Below, piece after piece: positions 44,929 to 53,498 of a DNA stretch of 64,000 nt. The notes beneath the pieces are model-generated. The model was not told where the DNA came from. It searched no databases and was given only the letters and a program-made list of their open reading frames with translations. The number at the start of each line of letters is the position of its first letter. The stretch's first letter is position 1. A program made the translations under genes and the position numbers. Where the stretch lies: NCBI RefSeq assembly GCF_020329435.1, contig NZ_JAGKJK010000015.1:1-64000 (forward strand), in the 5' to 3' direction. The DNA is from Bradyrhizobium hereditatis (GTDB taxonomy: Bacteria > Pseudomonadota > Alphaproteobacteria > Rhizobiales > Xanthobacteraceae).

Positions 44929-45558
44929 GTGATCGCCTCACGTGCATCTTCATTTGTTGTAGCCACGATCGGCGGGCTGTTCGTGCTCGCGCCGGTGGCT
45001 TCGGATGCGCAGTGGTGGCGCAGTGCGCCGTACGACTTCGAATCTTGCGCCGATGTGGCCGAGAAGGCGAAGACCAAGGAAGAAAAGACGACGAAACTCG
45101 CCGAATGTAACGCGAAGTTCGCCGGACGCCGCAAGCCGGGCGGTGGGTACACTTATTACGACTTCATGCAGGACCGGACGTTCGATATCGCAGGCCCCAA
45201 CCCGACTCCGGAAGAGCAGAAGAAGATCGACGAGCAATATACCGCTTATCTCGAACGCGAGCGGCGCAATCACGCCGCAGCGCTGGCGGCAGCCAAGCAG
45301 CAACAGGCGGAGCCGCCGGTGCAGGCGATACAGCAGGTTTCGCTGCGCTCCGAGCCGGCCCCTCCTCCGCCGGTCGAAACCGAAAAAGTGCCGATACCGG
45401 TGGCAAGCCCACTCAAGCAGGCGGCCCGACTGAGGGCAGCCCATTGCGCCAAGAACCAGTTCTCCTGTGAATGGCCGCGACTTTCTGAAAGCATCAACGA
45501 GCTGAAGCGGCTGTTCAATCCGCAGCAGCAGCCAGCGAGCAAGCAGAAGAAGGGCTGA
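44929..45558 (+). CDS. Exported hypothetical protein (209 aa)
   Basis: A 209-residue protein beginning with GTG, preceded by GGAG at 11 bases. It has a signal peptide (VVATIGGLFVLAPVASDA) and then a short region WRSAPYDFESCADVAEKAKTKEEKTTKLAECNAKFAGRRKPGGGYTYYDF with two cysteines that may pair. A charged helical middle and a Pro/Val-rich linker follow, and the end (CAKNQFSCEWPRLSESINELKRLF) has two more cysteines. I do not recognise a family, though a conserved rhizobial hypothetical seems likely. Opposed hairpins follow its stop. Confidence 0.7.
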   Translation: MIASRASSFVVATIGGLFVLAPVASDAQWWRSAPYDFESCADVAEKAKTKEEKTTKLAECNAKFAGRRKPGGGYTYYDFMQDRTFDIAGPNPTPEEQKKIDEQYTAYLERERRNHAAALAAAKQQQAEPPVQAIQQVSLRSEPAPPPPVETEKVPIPVASPLKQAARLRAAHCAKNQFSCEWPRLSESINELKRLFNPQQQPASKQKKG

Positions 45559-45572
45559 CGTTGCCCCCCGTC

Positions 45573-45594
45573 ATTCCCCGCGCAAGCGGGGAAT
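45573..45594. repeat. Short hairpin ATTCCCCGC/GCGGGGAAT
   Basis: ATTCCCCGC (45573-45581) pairs with GCGGGGAAT (45586-45594) over a GCAA loop, followed by CCAGTA. It is one half of the paired-hairpin element seen whole at 34760-34852. Confidence 0.65.
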
Positions 45595-45656
45595 CCAGTA
45601 TCCACAGAACTAACGTGGATGCAGCACTGCTCCCCAAATCCGCCGATGACTACTTG

Positions 45657-45712
45657 ATGCCCGCCGGGCCTGTCATCCGGCCGGCCGAAGGCCGGACGGG
45701 GGTGGCGGGCAT
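45657..45712. repeat. Hairpin between convergent genes, terminator-like
   Basis: ATGCCCGCC (45657-45665) pairs with GGCGGGCAT (45704-45712), with an inner GGCC-rich stem around GAAG. It lies between the convergent stops at 45558 and 45732. No U-tract is present. Confidence 0.6.
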
Positions 45713-45731
45713 GGCGACTGACGCCGTTCAA

Positions 45732-45926
45732 TCAATGCGTGCGCACCCGCTTGACGCGGCGCGACTTGACGATCGGCGCGACAATGGCCCGTGACGCCGC
45801 CCGCTGCTCCCTTAGCCTCGCCTCATAGCCCGGCGACGGTGTCACCGTCGGCGGCACGGCGTGAGCCGGGACCGATGCCCATCCGGCAACAGCAACCGCA
45901 ATCAGCGCCTGATATTTTCGTTTCAT
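45732..45926 (-). CDS. Small exported protein (64 aa)
   Basis: A 64-residue protein with a clear signal peptide (MKRKYQALIAVAVAGWASVPAHA) and a short mature part: PPTVTPSPGYEARLREQRAASRAIVAPIVKSRRVKRVRTH, very basic at the end. The ATG is preceded by GGGAGAGACAAATGA, which gives a fair ribosome site. I do not recognise a family. It lies between convergent and same-strand neighbours and seems to be its own unit. Confidence 0.65.
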   Translation of the reverse strand: MKRKYQALIAVAVAGWASVPAHAVPPTVTPSPGYEARLREQRAASRAIVAPIVKSRRVKRVRTH

Positions 45927-45993
45927 TTGTCTCTCCCTCGCGCCCGCTGCAGAATCCCGCAGGACTTCCGGCAGTTCAAGGCGAATGCGCAGC

Positions 45994-46998
45994 TCAGCCG
46001 GCGCGAATCTGCTCCGGCGTTAGGCCGGGCGAGCCCTTGCCCTCACGCTCGGCCTGCCGGGTCAAGTCCACGATCCGGCGCGACAGCGGCGCCTTGAGCC
46101 CACGGCGCTCGGCAATCTCGGTGATGACGCCCTGCAGATACTCGATCTCGGTGCGGCGGCCGTGTTTCAAATCTTCCCACATCGACGAGCGCGCCTCGGG
46201 ATCAATCTTCATCGTCCGCCCCAGCAGCACTTCGAAGACCTGATCCGGCAGGCGCAATAGCGACGGCAGCCATGAGAACGGGATTGGCGTCGGCGAGACC
46301 GGCTTGATGCCCTCGGCCTTGATCGCCGCGAGCCCCTCGGTGACCTGGTCGGCGAACAGACGCCGCCATGACCGCACGCTGAGCTGCTGGCGCAGCGGCA
46401 GATCGGCGAGCGCATTGAGCGCATTGTTGAGGTTGAGCAGCAGCTTGCCCCATTGCACCCCCTCGATGTTGTCGGTGGTGCGCATCTTGAGGCCCGGCAC
46501 CGTCAGCTTCTCGGCCGTGCGCGCCTCGTCCCGCTCGATCACAATGTCGCCGGAGGTGGCGCGGTGAAATCGCCCCTCACCGAGCGCGATCACGTTGAAG
46601 GGCACCATGCCGCCGAGCACGCGCCGCCCCGGCAGGCGGCTACGCAGCACCGCCGTATTGCCGACGCCGTTTTGCAGGCTGACGATGACGGCATTAGGTG
46701 GCGCGTGCTTCGCGATGACATCAGCCATCGCAGCCGTATCCGCGCTTTTGACCGTGACAAGCACGATGCCGACGTCTTCAAAGATGGAAGGATTTTCCGA
46801 TAATGCGAAGCGATCGCGGGCGATGGTCTGATCAAACCCTTCAAAACTGGTCGGCCGCAGGCCTTTGGCATCTATTTCAGCGATCACGCGCGGACGCGCC
46901 AACAGCGCGACGCGGCGGCCGCCGGCCGCCAGAATGCCGCCGACGAAGCAGCCGATGCTGCCCGCCCCAGCAATGCCAATTGCCGGCCCCGAAACCAT
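45994..46998 (-). CDS. Ketopantoate reductase (PanE/ApbA) family
   Basis: A 334-residue NADP-dependent reductase. The N-terminus has GIAGAGSIGCFVGGILAAGG, a Rossmann dinucleotide motif. LQNGVGN and the QWGKLLLNLNNALNAL segment, with the catalytic lysine, are typical of 2-dehydropantoate 2-reductases. The C-terminal helical domain ends REGKGSPGLTPEQIRAG. It would reduce ketopantoate to pantoate, but the family also includes paralogues acting on other keto acids. No pan genes are nearby, so its role in pantothenate synthesis is plausible but not shown. It is divergent from the YidB-like gene. Confidence 0.87.
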   Translation of the reverse strand: MVSGPAIGIAGAGSIGCFVGGILAAGGRRVALLARPRVIAEIDAKGLRPTSFEGFDQTIARDRFALSENPSIFEDVGIVLVTVKSADTAAMADVIAKHAPPNAVIVSLQNGVGNTAVLRSRLPGRRVLGGMVPFNVIALGEGRFHRATSGDIVIERDEARTAEKLTVPGLKMRTTDNIEGVQWGKLLLNLNNALNALADLPLRQQLSVRSWRRLFADQVTEGLAAIKAEGIKPVSPTPIPFSWLPSLLRLPDQVFEVLLGRTMKIDPEARSSMWEDLKHGRRTEIEYLQGVITEIAERRGLKAPLSRRIVDLTRQAEREGKGSPGLTPEQIRAG

Positions 46999-47132
46999 TC
47001 GCTACCCGTCGCGTTGCAACAAGCTTCGATAGCAGAACCGTTAGCCAGTGCCTATCGAAGCATGGCCGGCCGCGACTTGTAACAGTCATGAGCCGCCTTT
47101 ATGTTCGCACGGGGCTACGGAGGAGATGACCG

Positions 47133-47723
47133 ATGGGTTTACTCGATGTCCTCAACGGCATGATGAACGGCCCGCGCGGGCCAAGCCACCCCAGCGCGCA
47201 ATCCGAGGGCGGCGGAATGTCGCCCTTGACCATGGCGATCCTCGCGCTGCTTGCCTGGAAAGGCATCAAGCATTTCAGCGGCAACCAGACCGGCTCGGCG
47301 CCACAGCCGACGCCCGCGCCTAGCCCCGCACCTGGCAACATGCGCGCCGGCATGCCTGGCGGTGACATGGCCGGCGGCGGCCTCAGCGACATGCTCAAGG
47401 GCGGATTGGGCGGCCTGCTCGCGGGCGGTGCGGCCGGCACTATCCTGAGCGGCGGGCTCGGCGACCTCATGAAGCAATTGCAACAGAACGGCCTTGGCGA
47501 TCAGGCCGACTCCTGGGTGAGCAACGGCCCGAACAAGCAGGTCGCGCCCGGCGATCTCGCGAACGCGCTCGGCGCCGACGAGATCGATCAACTGTCGTCG
47601 CAAAGCGGATTGTCGCGCGACGATCTGCTGCAAGGCCTCAGCCAGTTTCTACCCGACGTCGTCAATCATCTGACGCCGGACGGACGACTGCCGAGCGACA
47701 GCGAGATGTCGGAACGGATTTGA
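47133..47723 (+). CDS. YidB-family protein (DUF937)
   Basis: A 196-residue protein. MGLLDVLNGMMNGPRGPS opens it, and a Pro/Gly-rich linker with GGDMAGGGLSDMLKGGLGGLLAGG follows. The C-terminal DUF937 core is DQADSWVSNGPNKQVAPGDLANALGADEIDQLSSQSGLSRDDLLQGLSQFLPDVVNHLTPDGRLP. This core (SWVSxGxNxxVxPxQL...LPxxVDxLTPxG) is the signature of YidB-like proteins, whose function is poorly known. ATG follows GGAGGAGATGACC. The next gene, 67 bases on, is a GlsB/YeaQ-like protein; the two may be a stress-response pair. Confidence 0.9.
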   Translation: MGLLDVLNGMMNGPRGPSHPSAQSEGGGMSPLTMAILALLAWKGIKHFSGNQTGSAPQPTPAPSPAPGNMRAGMPGGDMAGGGLSDMLKGGLGGLLAGGAAGTILSGGLGDLMKQLQQNGLGDQADSWVSNGPNKQVAPGDLANALGADEIDQLSSQSGLSRDDLLQGLSQFLPDVVNHLTPDGRLPSDSEMSERI

Positions 47724-47789
47724 CGCCTCGTCAGCGCGGCGTCTGCCGCGCCGCGCTGCTTCACGATCCACGCATGGAAAGGCACGGAA

Positions 47790-48068
47790 ATGGGCGGCAT
47801 TATCTGGATTATCGTCGTCGGCTTCGTCGCCGGCATCATCGCGCGCATCCTTTCGCCGGGTCAGAACAACCCCACCGGCTTCATCCTGACCACGGTGCTC
47901 GGCATCGCGGGCGCGTTTCTGGCGACCTTCGTCGGTCAGGCGATCGGCCATTACGGGCCCGAACAGGGCGCCGGCTTCATCACCGCCACCATTGGCGCGC
48001 TGGTGGTGCTGTTCATCTGGAACAGGCTTGTGGCACGCGGTGTGATATCGGATCCGGGGAATCGATAA
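47790..48068 (+). CDS. GlsB/YeaQ/YmgE-family stress-response membrane protein
   Basis: A 92-residue membrane protein of the transglycosylase-associated (GlsB/YeaQ) family. It has three hydrophobic segments and the family motifs IWIIVVGFVAGIIARIL, PTGFILTTVLGIAGAFLATFVG and ITATIGALVVLFIW. ATG 47790 follows GGCACGGAA. Such proteins are often induced by envelope or osmotic stress; their molecular role is unknown. It follows the YidB-like gene on the same strand. Confidence 0.92.
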   Translation: MGGIIWIIVVGFVAGIIARILSPGQNNPTGFILTTVLGIAGAFLATFVGQAIGHYGPEQGAGFITATIGALVVLFIWNRLVARGVISDPGNR

Positions 48069-48087
48069 GGCGGAGCTGTATCCGCCG

Positions 48088-48203
48088 TCATTGCGAGTCA
48101 CCCGGTCGGCGCGTAGCGCCGCCGGATGAAAGGCTCCGCGAAGCAATCCATGGTGCCGCAGGCGAAGTATGGATTGCTTCGTCGCTATCGCTCCTCGCAA
48201 TGA
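48088..48203. repeat. Intergenic palindrome (TCATTGCGAG type), copy 3
   Basis: The same termini as copies 1 and 2: TCATTGCGAG at 48088 and CTCGCAATGA ending at 48203, with GAAGCAATCCATG and ATGGATTGCTTC inside. The centre differs and is longer than in copies 1 and 2. Confidence 0.75.
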
Positions 48204-48214
48204 CGGCCACAACT

Positions 48215-48301
48215 GTAGCCCGGATGAGCGCAGCGATATCCGGGAAAAGTCTCTCCCGCGGATAAGGTCTCCCCGGATGTTGCTGCGCTCATCCGGGCTA
48301 C
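48215..48301. repeat. Intergenic palindrome (GTAGCCCGGATGAGCGCAG type)
   Basis: GTAGCCCGGATGAGCGCAG (48215-48233) and its perfect reverse complement (48283-48301), with an inner ATCCGGG/CCCGGAT pairing. It stands next to the TCATTGCGAG-type copy 3, between convergent genes. Confidence 0.8.
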
Positions 48302-48309
48302 ATTCATCG

Positions 48310-49092
48310 TCACAACACCAGATGCATGCCGGCATCCATCCGCACGAACTCGCCCGTCATGTTGCTCGACGCGGGCGAGGCCAGGAAGCACACCAGCTGC
48401 GCGATATCTTCCGCCGTGGACGCGACCTTCAGCGGCACCTTCGCCACCACGGCATCGCGCACCGCTTTCGCGCCGGCCTCGCCGCGGCCCTTGGTGAACC
48501 AGGGCGTATCGATATAGCCGGGGCACACGGTATTGACGCGGATCAGCGGCGCCAGCGCGCGCGCCAGCGATTGCGTCATGGTATTGAGCGCACCCTTGCT
48601 CGCGGCATAGGCGACCGAGGAGCCGCCGCCGGAAATGCCGGCAACCGACGAGACGTTGACCACGGCGGACGGCGTGCCTGATGCCTTTGCGCCGGCCTCG
48701 AGCTGCGCGCGCGCCGCGCGGATCATCTGGAACGGGCCGATCGTGTTCACCGCGTAGATGCGTTGGAAATCTTCCGCTGAAAGCCCGTCGAGATCGTGAT
48801 GCGGTACATGCTTGGTGGTGCCGGCATTGTTGATGAGCACGTCGAGCCGGCCCCAGGGCGCAGCCGCCGCCGCGATCTTCTTGCAGTCTTCATCGCGCGA
48901 GACGTCGCCCTGCACCACCACAACTTCGGCGCCGGCGCTGCGGCAGAGATCAGCCGTCACTTCGGCTTCCGCCTTGCTGTTGGAATAGTTGACGACGATC
49001 CGCGCACCGCCCTTTGCCAGCAGGCCGGCAGTGGCAGCCCCGAGGCCCGAGGCAGAACCGGTGACTATCGCGCACAAACCATCCTTCGACAT
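48310..49092 (-). CDS. Short-chain dehydrogenase/reductase, FabG-like
   Basis: A 260-residue SDR. The cofactor motif is TGSASGLGAATAG, the NNAG motif is LINNAGTTKH, the active-site serine lies in NVSSVAGI and the catalytic Tyr-Lys in YAASKGAL. ATG 49092 follows GAAGGA; the longer frame to 49161 adds a basic leader and is rejected. It would reduce a keto group or oxidise an alcohol with NAD(P). It is divergent from the acyl-CoA dehydrogenase gene at 49394 and may belong to the same pathway. Confidence 0.91.
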   Translation of the reverse strand: MSKDGLCAIVTGSASGLGAATAGLLAKGGARIVVNYSNSKAEAEVTADLCRSAGAEVVVVQGDVSRDEDCKKIAAAAAPWGRLDVLINNAGTTKHVPHHDLDGLSAEDFQRIYAVNTIGPFQMIRAARAQLEAGAKASGTPSAVVNVSSVAGISGGGSSVAYAASKGALNTMTQSLARALAPLIRVNTVCPGYIDTPWFTKGRGEAGAKAVRDAVVAKVPLKVASTAEDIAQLVCFLASPASSNMTGEFVRMDAGMHLVL

Positions 49093-49393
49093 CCCGTATT
49101 TCCTTCTGTATCTTTTAGCTGGGGTTCGCACCGCCCAAGAGGGTTCAAGGGCGGGCTTCAAGAACAGGCTTCACGCGTACCATATCGCGCGGCCGATGGC
49201 GCGCAACTCCGACGAAGTCCACTCTGCGGAATTATCCTTGGTCCGCGATCATCATGCCGCCGTCGCAGGCCGCCCTGCGGACAGCGCTTGTCAGGGGTAT
49301 GGCTTTTGCCCATCATAAAGCGCAAGAAAAGACCGCAGCCGACCCGGCACTATCAGTTGGGATTGGCATGCCAATTTCAAATCGGGGAACGCT
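49093..49393. other. Divergent promoter region between SDR and acyl-CoA dehydrogenase genes
   Basis: About 300 bases with no gene. It should carry the promoters for the SDR gene (minus) and the dehydrogenase operon (plus). I could not identify a convincing operator. Confidence 0.4.
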
Positions 49394-50461
49394 GTGGCGG
49401 AGAGTGAGAACATCGTTGCCGAGACCGCGGAGAAAATCTTCGCCGATCTCGCCGACGCCCAGACCATCAATCACGACAAGAAGGGTGAATGGAAAGCGCC
49501 GCTCTGGCAGGCGCTGACAGATGCCGGCCTGCCGCTCTCCTGGGTGCCGGAAGATTGCGGCGGCTCCGGCGCTTCGCTTGCCGAAGGGTTCAGCGTCTTG
49601 AGCGCCGCCGGGCGGTTTGCGGTCGCAGTCCCCCTCGCCGAAACCATGCTGGCCGGCTGGCTTTTGGCGCAGGCCAAGATCGTCTCGCCCGGCGGCGAGA
49701 TGACGGTGGTGCCGGCAACCCCGAAGGACCGGATTACCGTCAACGCCGATGGCAGCCTGTCGGGCCGGGCGCGCGGCGTGCCTTTCGCCAAGGTCGCAAA
49801 GCACTTTGCCGTGCTCGCCAGCGATGCAAAGGGCAGCTTCTCCATCGCACTGGTCGATGCCGGCAAATGCCGGATCGAGAGCGGCCTCAATCTCGGCGGC
49901 GACCATTCGGATGTGGTGACGCTGGACCACGTGCAGCCGGTTGCGATCAAGCCGGCGCCGCCGGGCTTCGACCAGACGCGGCTCATGCTGATGGGCGGCG
50001 TCGCGAGATCGCTGCAGATCGCGGGCGCGCTGGAATCGATGCTGGAAATTTCCGTCCGCTATTCCAACGAACGCGTCGCCTTCGAAAAGAAGATTTCGAA
50101 ATTTCAGGCAGTGCAGCACAATCTGGCGCGGCTCGCCGGCGAGTCGGCCGCCGCGCTCGCAGCGGCCACCTCGGCCGCGGACGCTATCGCCAATGCGACC
50201 TCGTTCAACGACGAAATGTTTCTCGAAGCGGTGGCGGCCAAGATCCGCTGCGCGGAAGCGGCGGAGAAAGGTGGCGCCATCGCCCATCAGGTGCATGGCG
50301 CGATCGGCTTTACGATCGAGCACATCCTGCATCGCTACTCGCTGCGTGGGCTCGCCTGGCGCGACGATTTCGGCTCCGAAAGCTACTGGGCCGTCGAGCT
50401 CGGCAAGCTCGTTTGTAGCAGAGGCGCCGATGAATTGTGGCCGCTGGTTGCCTCGCGCTGA
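49394..50461 (+). CDS. Acyl-CoA dehydrogenase, short subunit of a probable heteromer
   Basis: A 355-residue protein of the acyl-CoA dehydrogenase family, starting with GTG. Only parts of the usual plan are recognisable: LPLSWVPEDCGGSG in the N-terminal helical part and, in the C-terminal helical domain, RVAFEKKISKFQAVQHNLARL and HQVHGAIGFTIEHILHRYSLRG. The middle beta-domain is short, and the typical EP..GSD FAD-binding motif is missing. This is what is seen in the small subunits of heteromeric dehydrogenases such as those of steroid side-chain degradation. The next gene, 36 bases on, encodes a full-length dehydrogenase. Confidence 0.85.
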   Translation: MAESENIVAETAEKIFADLADAQTINHDKKGEWKAPLWQALTDAGLPLSWVPEDCGGSGASLAEGFSVLSAAGRFAVAVPLAETMLAGWLLAQAKIVSPGGEMTVVPATPKDRITVNADGSLSGRARGVPFAKVAKHFAVLASDAKGSFSIALVDAGKCRIESGLNLGGDHSDVVTLDHVQPVAIKPAPPGFDQTRLMLMGGVARSLQIAGALESMLEISVRYSNERVAFEKKISKFQAVQHNLARLAGESAAALAAATSAADAIANATSFNDEMFLEAVAAKIRCAEAAEKGGAIAHQVHGAIGFTIEHILHRYSLRGLAWRDDFGSESYWAVELGKLVCSRGADELWPLVASR

Positions 50462-50497
50462 CACCAATACCGTTTTGCTGAGAAGTCGAGACCAATA

Positions 50498-51658
50498 ATG
50501 ACCGCAGCCCTCCGTTTCGATCCGATCCGCCTGCCGCCCGAATGCGAGCAGTTGCGCAAGGAAGTCCGCGCCTTCCTCGCCGAAGAAATCGCCGCCGGCA
50601 CGTTCGATCCGCATAAGCCGAACCGCGAAGATACCGACGTGCCGGAGTTCTCCCGCAAGGTCGGCGAGCGCGGCTGGCTCGGCATGACCTGGCCGAAGAA
50701 GTATGGCGGCCACGAGCGCTCATTCCTCGAGCGCTACGTGGTAACAGAGGAAATGCGCGTCGCGAACGCGCCGACGCGGCGCTTCTTCGTCGCCGACCGC
50801 CAGAGCGGCCCGGTGCTTCTGAAATACGCGCCCGAGCACATCAAGATGGAGATCCTGCCGCGCATCTGCAAAGGCGAGCTCTGCTTTGCCATCGGCATGA
50901 GCGAGCCGAATTCCGGCTCCGATCTGTTCGCGGCGAAGACCCGCGCGACCAAGACCGATGGCGGCTATCTGATCAACGGCACCAAGATCTGGACCTCTTC
51001 GGCGCATATCGCCGACTACATGATCGCGATCTTCCGGACCTCACCGCCGACGAAGGAGAACCGCCGCCATGGCCTGACTCAGTTCCTGGTCAAGATGAAG
51101 CAGCCGGGCATCCAGGTAAACCCGATCGGCCAGATCACCGGGCAGTATGAGTTCAACGAGGTTGTGTTCACCGATCACTTCATTCCCGACGATCACGTGC
51201 TCGGCGAGATCGACGGCGCCTGGAAGCAGGCAACGAGCGAACTCGCCTATGAACGAAGCGGCCCCGAGCGCTTCCTCGAAACGTACTACGTCCTGACCGA
51301 GCTGGTCCGCGCCGTCGGCAACAATCCGGATACCCGCAGCGCGGAGGGCATCGGCCGCCTAGTGGCGCAGGTCCACACTATGCGGCGCATGTCGGTGTCG
51401 GTGGCGGGCATGCTGCAGGCCGGCAAGGAGCCGGTGGTCGAAGCCTCCATCGTCAAGGACATCGGCACGATCTGGGAGCAGCAACTGCCGCATCGCGTGC
51501 GCGAGCTTGCTGCGTTTGTCGAGGAAACCGCGACTAACCGCGAGACGCTGGAAAAGCAGCTCGACTTCGCGATCAAGACCGCGCCGAAACTGACGATCCA
51601 GGGCGGCACTACGGAAGTGCTGCGCGGCATCATCGCCCGCGGGCTCGGTCTGCGCTAA
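50498..51658 (+). CDS. Acyl-CoA dehydrogenase, full-length subunit
   Basis: A 386-residue FAD-dependent dehydrogenase. It has IGMSEPNSGSDLFAAKT, the FAD/acyl contact motif, then GTKIWTSSAHIADY, and the C-terminal IQGGTTEVLRGIIARGLG. The segment SELAYERSGPERFLETYY is typical of the subfamily of heteromeric and cholate/steroid-type dehydrogenases. It is the second gene of an operon (short dehydrogenase subunit, this one, enoyl-CoA hydratase). It would oxidise an acyl-CoA that the next gene's product hydrates. Confidence 0.92.
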   Translation: MTAALRFDPIRLPPECEQLRKEVRAFLAEEIAAGTFDPHKPNREDTDVPEFSRKVGERGWLGMTWPKKYGGHERSFLERYVVTEEMRVANAPTRRFFVADRQSGPVLLKYAPEHIKMEILPRICKGELCFAIGMSEPNSGSDLFAAKTRATKTDGGYLINGTKIWTSSAHIADYMIAIFRTSPPTKENRRHGLTQFLVKMKQPGIQVNPIGQITGQYEFNEVVFTDHFIPDDHVLGEIDGAWKQATSELAYERSGPERFLETYYVLTELVRAVGNNPDTRSAEGIGRLVAQVHTMRRMSVSVAGMLQAGKEPVVEASIVKDIGTIWEQQLPHRVRELAAFVEETATNRETLEKQLDFAIKTAPKLTIQGGTTEVLRGIIARGLGLR

Positions 51659-51675
51659 TTCAACGAGGAAACCTG

Positions 51676-52476
51676 ATGACCAAATACACTGATATCGGCG
51701 TCGAGAAGCACGGCCACGTCGGCCTGATCGAAATCCGCAAACCGCCGCTGAACTTCTTTGACGTCTCGCTGATCAACCAGATTGCGGATGCGCTGGAAGA
51801 GTTCGACAACGATGTCGAAATCCGAGCTTCCGTGCTGGCCGCGCAAGGCAAGGCGTTCTGCGCCGGCGCCGATTTTTCCGATCCGAAGCGGCAGGAGCAG
51901 GAAGTACAGGCGCAGACGGACCCGGCGGCGAATTTGCCGATCAACCATCTCTATGTTCAGGCCGTGCGCATCTTCCGCAACAAGAAGCCGATCGTCGCGG
52001 CTGTCCATGGCGCCGCCATCGGCGGTGGCCTCGGCCTTGCCGTGTCCGCCGACTTCCGCGTCACCTGCCCCGAGGCGCGCTTCTCGGCCAATTTCACCAA
52101 GCTCGGCTTCCATCCGGGTTTTGGCCTGACCGCCACGCTTCCCGAACTGGTCGGCAGGAACAATGCGGAGCTGATCTTCTACACCAGCCGCCGCATCACC
52201 GGCGAAGACGCCACCAAAATGGGGCTGGCCAATATCTGCGTGCCGCAGGACCAGGTCCGCAGCGAGGCGATGAAGCTTGCGCAGGAGATTGCCGAATGCT
52301 CCCCGCTCGGCCTGATCTCGACCCGCGCCACCATGCGCGCCGGCCTCGCCGACCGCGTCATGGCCGCAACCAACCACGAGCTCGCCGAGCAGACCAAGCT
52401 GCGCGCGACAGAGGATTTCAAGGAAGGCGTGAAGGCGACGGCGGAGCGACGAGTGGCGAATTTCAAGGGACGGTAA
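51676..52476 (+). CDS. Enoyl-CoA hydratase/isomerase family protein
   Basis: A 266-residue crotonase-fold protein. The oxyanion motifs are GKAFCAGADFSD and AAVHGAAIGGGLGLAVSADFRV. The two glutamates of classical hydratases are not seen at the expected places: the segment after the second motif reads FTKLGFHPGFGLTATLPELVG. It may therefore be an isomerase, hydrolase or lyase rather than a simple hydratase. ATG 51676 follows GAGGAAACCTG. It is the third gene of the dehydrogenase operon and the last before a repeat-filled gap. Confidence 0.88.
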   Translation: MTKYTDIGVEKHGHVGLIEIRKPPLNFFDVSLINQIADALEEFDNDVEIRASVLAAQGKAFCAGADFSDPKRQEQEVQAQTDPAANLPINHLYVQAVRIFRNKKPIVAAVHGAAIGGGLGLAVSADFRVTCPEARFSANFTKLGFHPGFGLTATLPELVGRNNAELIFYTSRRITGEDATKMGLANICVPQDQVRSEAMKLAQEIAECSPLGLISTRATMRAGLADRVMAATNHELAEQTKLRATEDFKEGVKATAERRVANFKGR

Positions 52477-52529
52477 CGCAAGCGCGCGGCCCTCTCACCG
52501 CGACGTCCCGACCTTCAGCCAAGAACACT

Positions 52530-52690
52530 GGCGGCAGGGTTCCCTCCCCCCTTGCGGGGAAGGGTTAGGGAGAGGGGTGCCACTTGCTCGACTGCTGATT
52601 GATCGCAAGGATTTTTGGCACAGATTGCTTGGCACGAGTTCACGCAGCCTCTTCCGAATGAGTGTGCGGCGTACCCCTCTCCCCAAGCCT
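52530..52690. repeat. Composite intergenic repeat, copy B
   Basis: It starts GCAGGGTTCCCTCCCCCCTT and has GAAGGGTTAGGGAGAGGGGTGCCACTTGCTCG, then ends with GGCGTACCCCTCTCCCCAAG. The order and orientation match copy A at 43393-43570. It fills the space between convergent genes. Confidence 0.65.
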
Positions 52691-52732
52691 TACTAGCGTG
52701 CTCACCTAACGATGAATTGCGCCGCGCGGCGC

Positions 52733-53497
52733 TCACGCCACCAGCTTGAACGTCACGCCACAGAGATCGAAGCTGTCGCCTGACATCCTGCAGCCCTTCG
52801 CCTTTGCGGCCTCACGCACCTTGGCGATATCGGCGACCTTGAACGTTAGTCCGCTCATCAAATCGCTGGTGCCGCCCACAAAGCGGAAGCTCGCATTGGG
52901 CAGCTTCAATTCAGGCGCACCTCCTGCACCCTTGCTGACGGGCACCTGCAAAATCCTCCCCCAATGCTCGGCCAGCCCTTGCGGGTCCGGGCTCTGCATC
53001 TCGACTTCCGTCAAGGCCAGCGTCACGTCGTTGCGGATCGCCTTCTGCCAGTCCGGGCCCGCCGGCGGATAGGGCCCGAGCACGTCGTCGCTGCCGTCAG
53101 TGTGGTTGAACTCGATGAAGGCGGCGCGGCAATCGCGCGGGTGCAGTTGCACGCCATGGTAAGGCGCGTGCGTGATCACATTCGCCGTACGCACGCCCAT
53201 CCCGTTCGCATGCTTGCCGCGCGCGTCGGGATCGTCGCAGCAGAAGATCGCCATGTAGCCGCCGCGGCCGCCGGTCTTGTCGAGAAAACGTCCCGCCGCA
53301 GTGCCCGGCTGGAACGGCGCCACCACCTCCAGCAAAATGGTGTCGACTGGCAGCAGCGCGTTCTCCAGGCCGTACTTTGCGACGTTGCTGTCGCGGAAGC
53401 AGACGTTGAGGCCCATGATCGCGGAAATGTCCGAGATCACGGGCTCGAGATGCGGCGCCACCAGGCAGATCTGCCGCAGCCTGAGATACTCCGCCAT
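52733..53497 (-). CDS. VOC-superfamily (glyoxalase-like) protein
   Basis: A 254-residue protein of the vicinal-oxygen-chelate fold, two modules long. LRLRQICLVAPHLEPVISDISAIMGL opens the first module and LALTEVEMQSPDPQGLAEHWGRIL the second. The family includes dioxygenases, isomerases and lyases. ATG 53497 follows AGGGGC; the frame to 53536 lies within the upstream gene. It starts only one base after the stop of the enoyl-CoA hydratase gene, so they are coupled. Metal ligands are not obvious, and the reaction is unknown. Confidence 0.83.
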   Translation of the reverse strand: MAEYLRLRQICLVAPHLEPVISDISAIMGLNVCFRDSNVAKYGLENALLPVDTILLEVVAPFQPGTAAGRFLDKTGGRGGYMAIFCCDDPDARGKHANGMGVRTANVITHAPYHGVQLHPRDCRAAFIEFNHTDGSDDVLGPYPPAGPDWQKAIRNDVTLALTEVEMQSPDPQGLAEHWGRILQVPVSKGAGGAPELKLPNASFRFVGGTSDLMSGLTFKVADIAKVREAAKAKGCRMSGDSFDLCGVTFKLVA

Positions 53498-53498
53498 A

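Noticed and set aside
52609..52640. TTTTGGCACAGATTGCTT as a sigma-54 promoter
   Set aside because: The spacing between the GG and GC elements is about two bases too short, and no gene begins downstream in that direction; it lies in a composite repeat between convergent genes.
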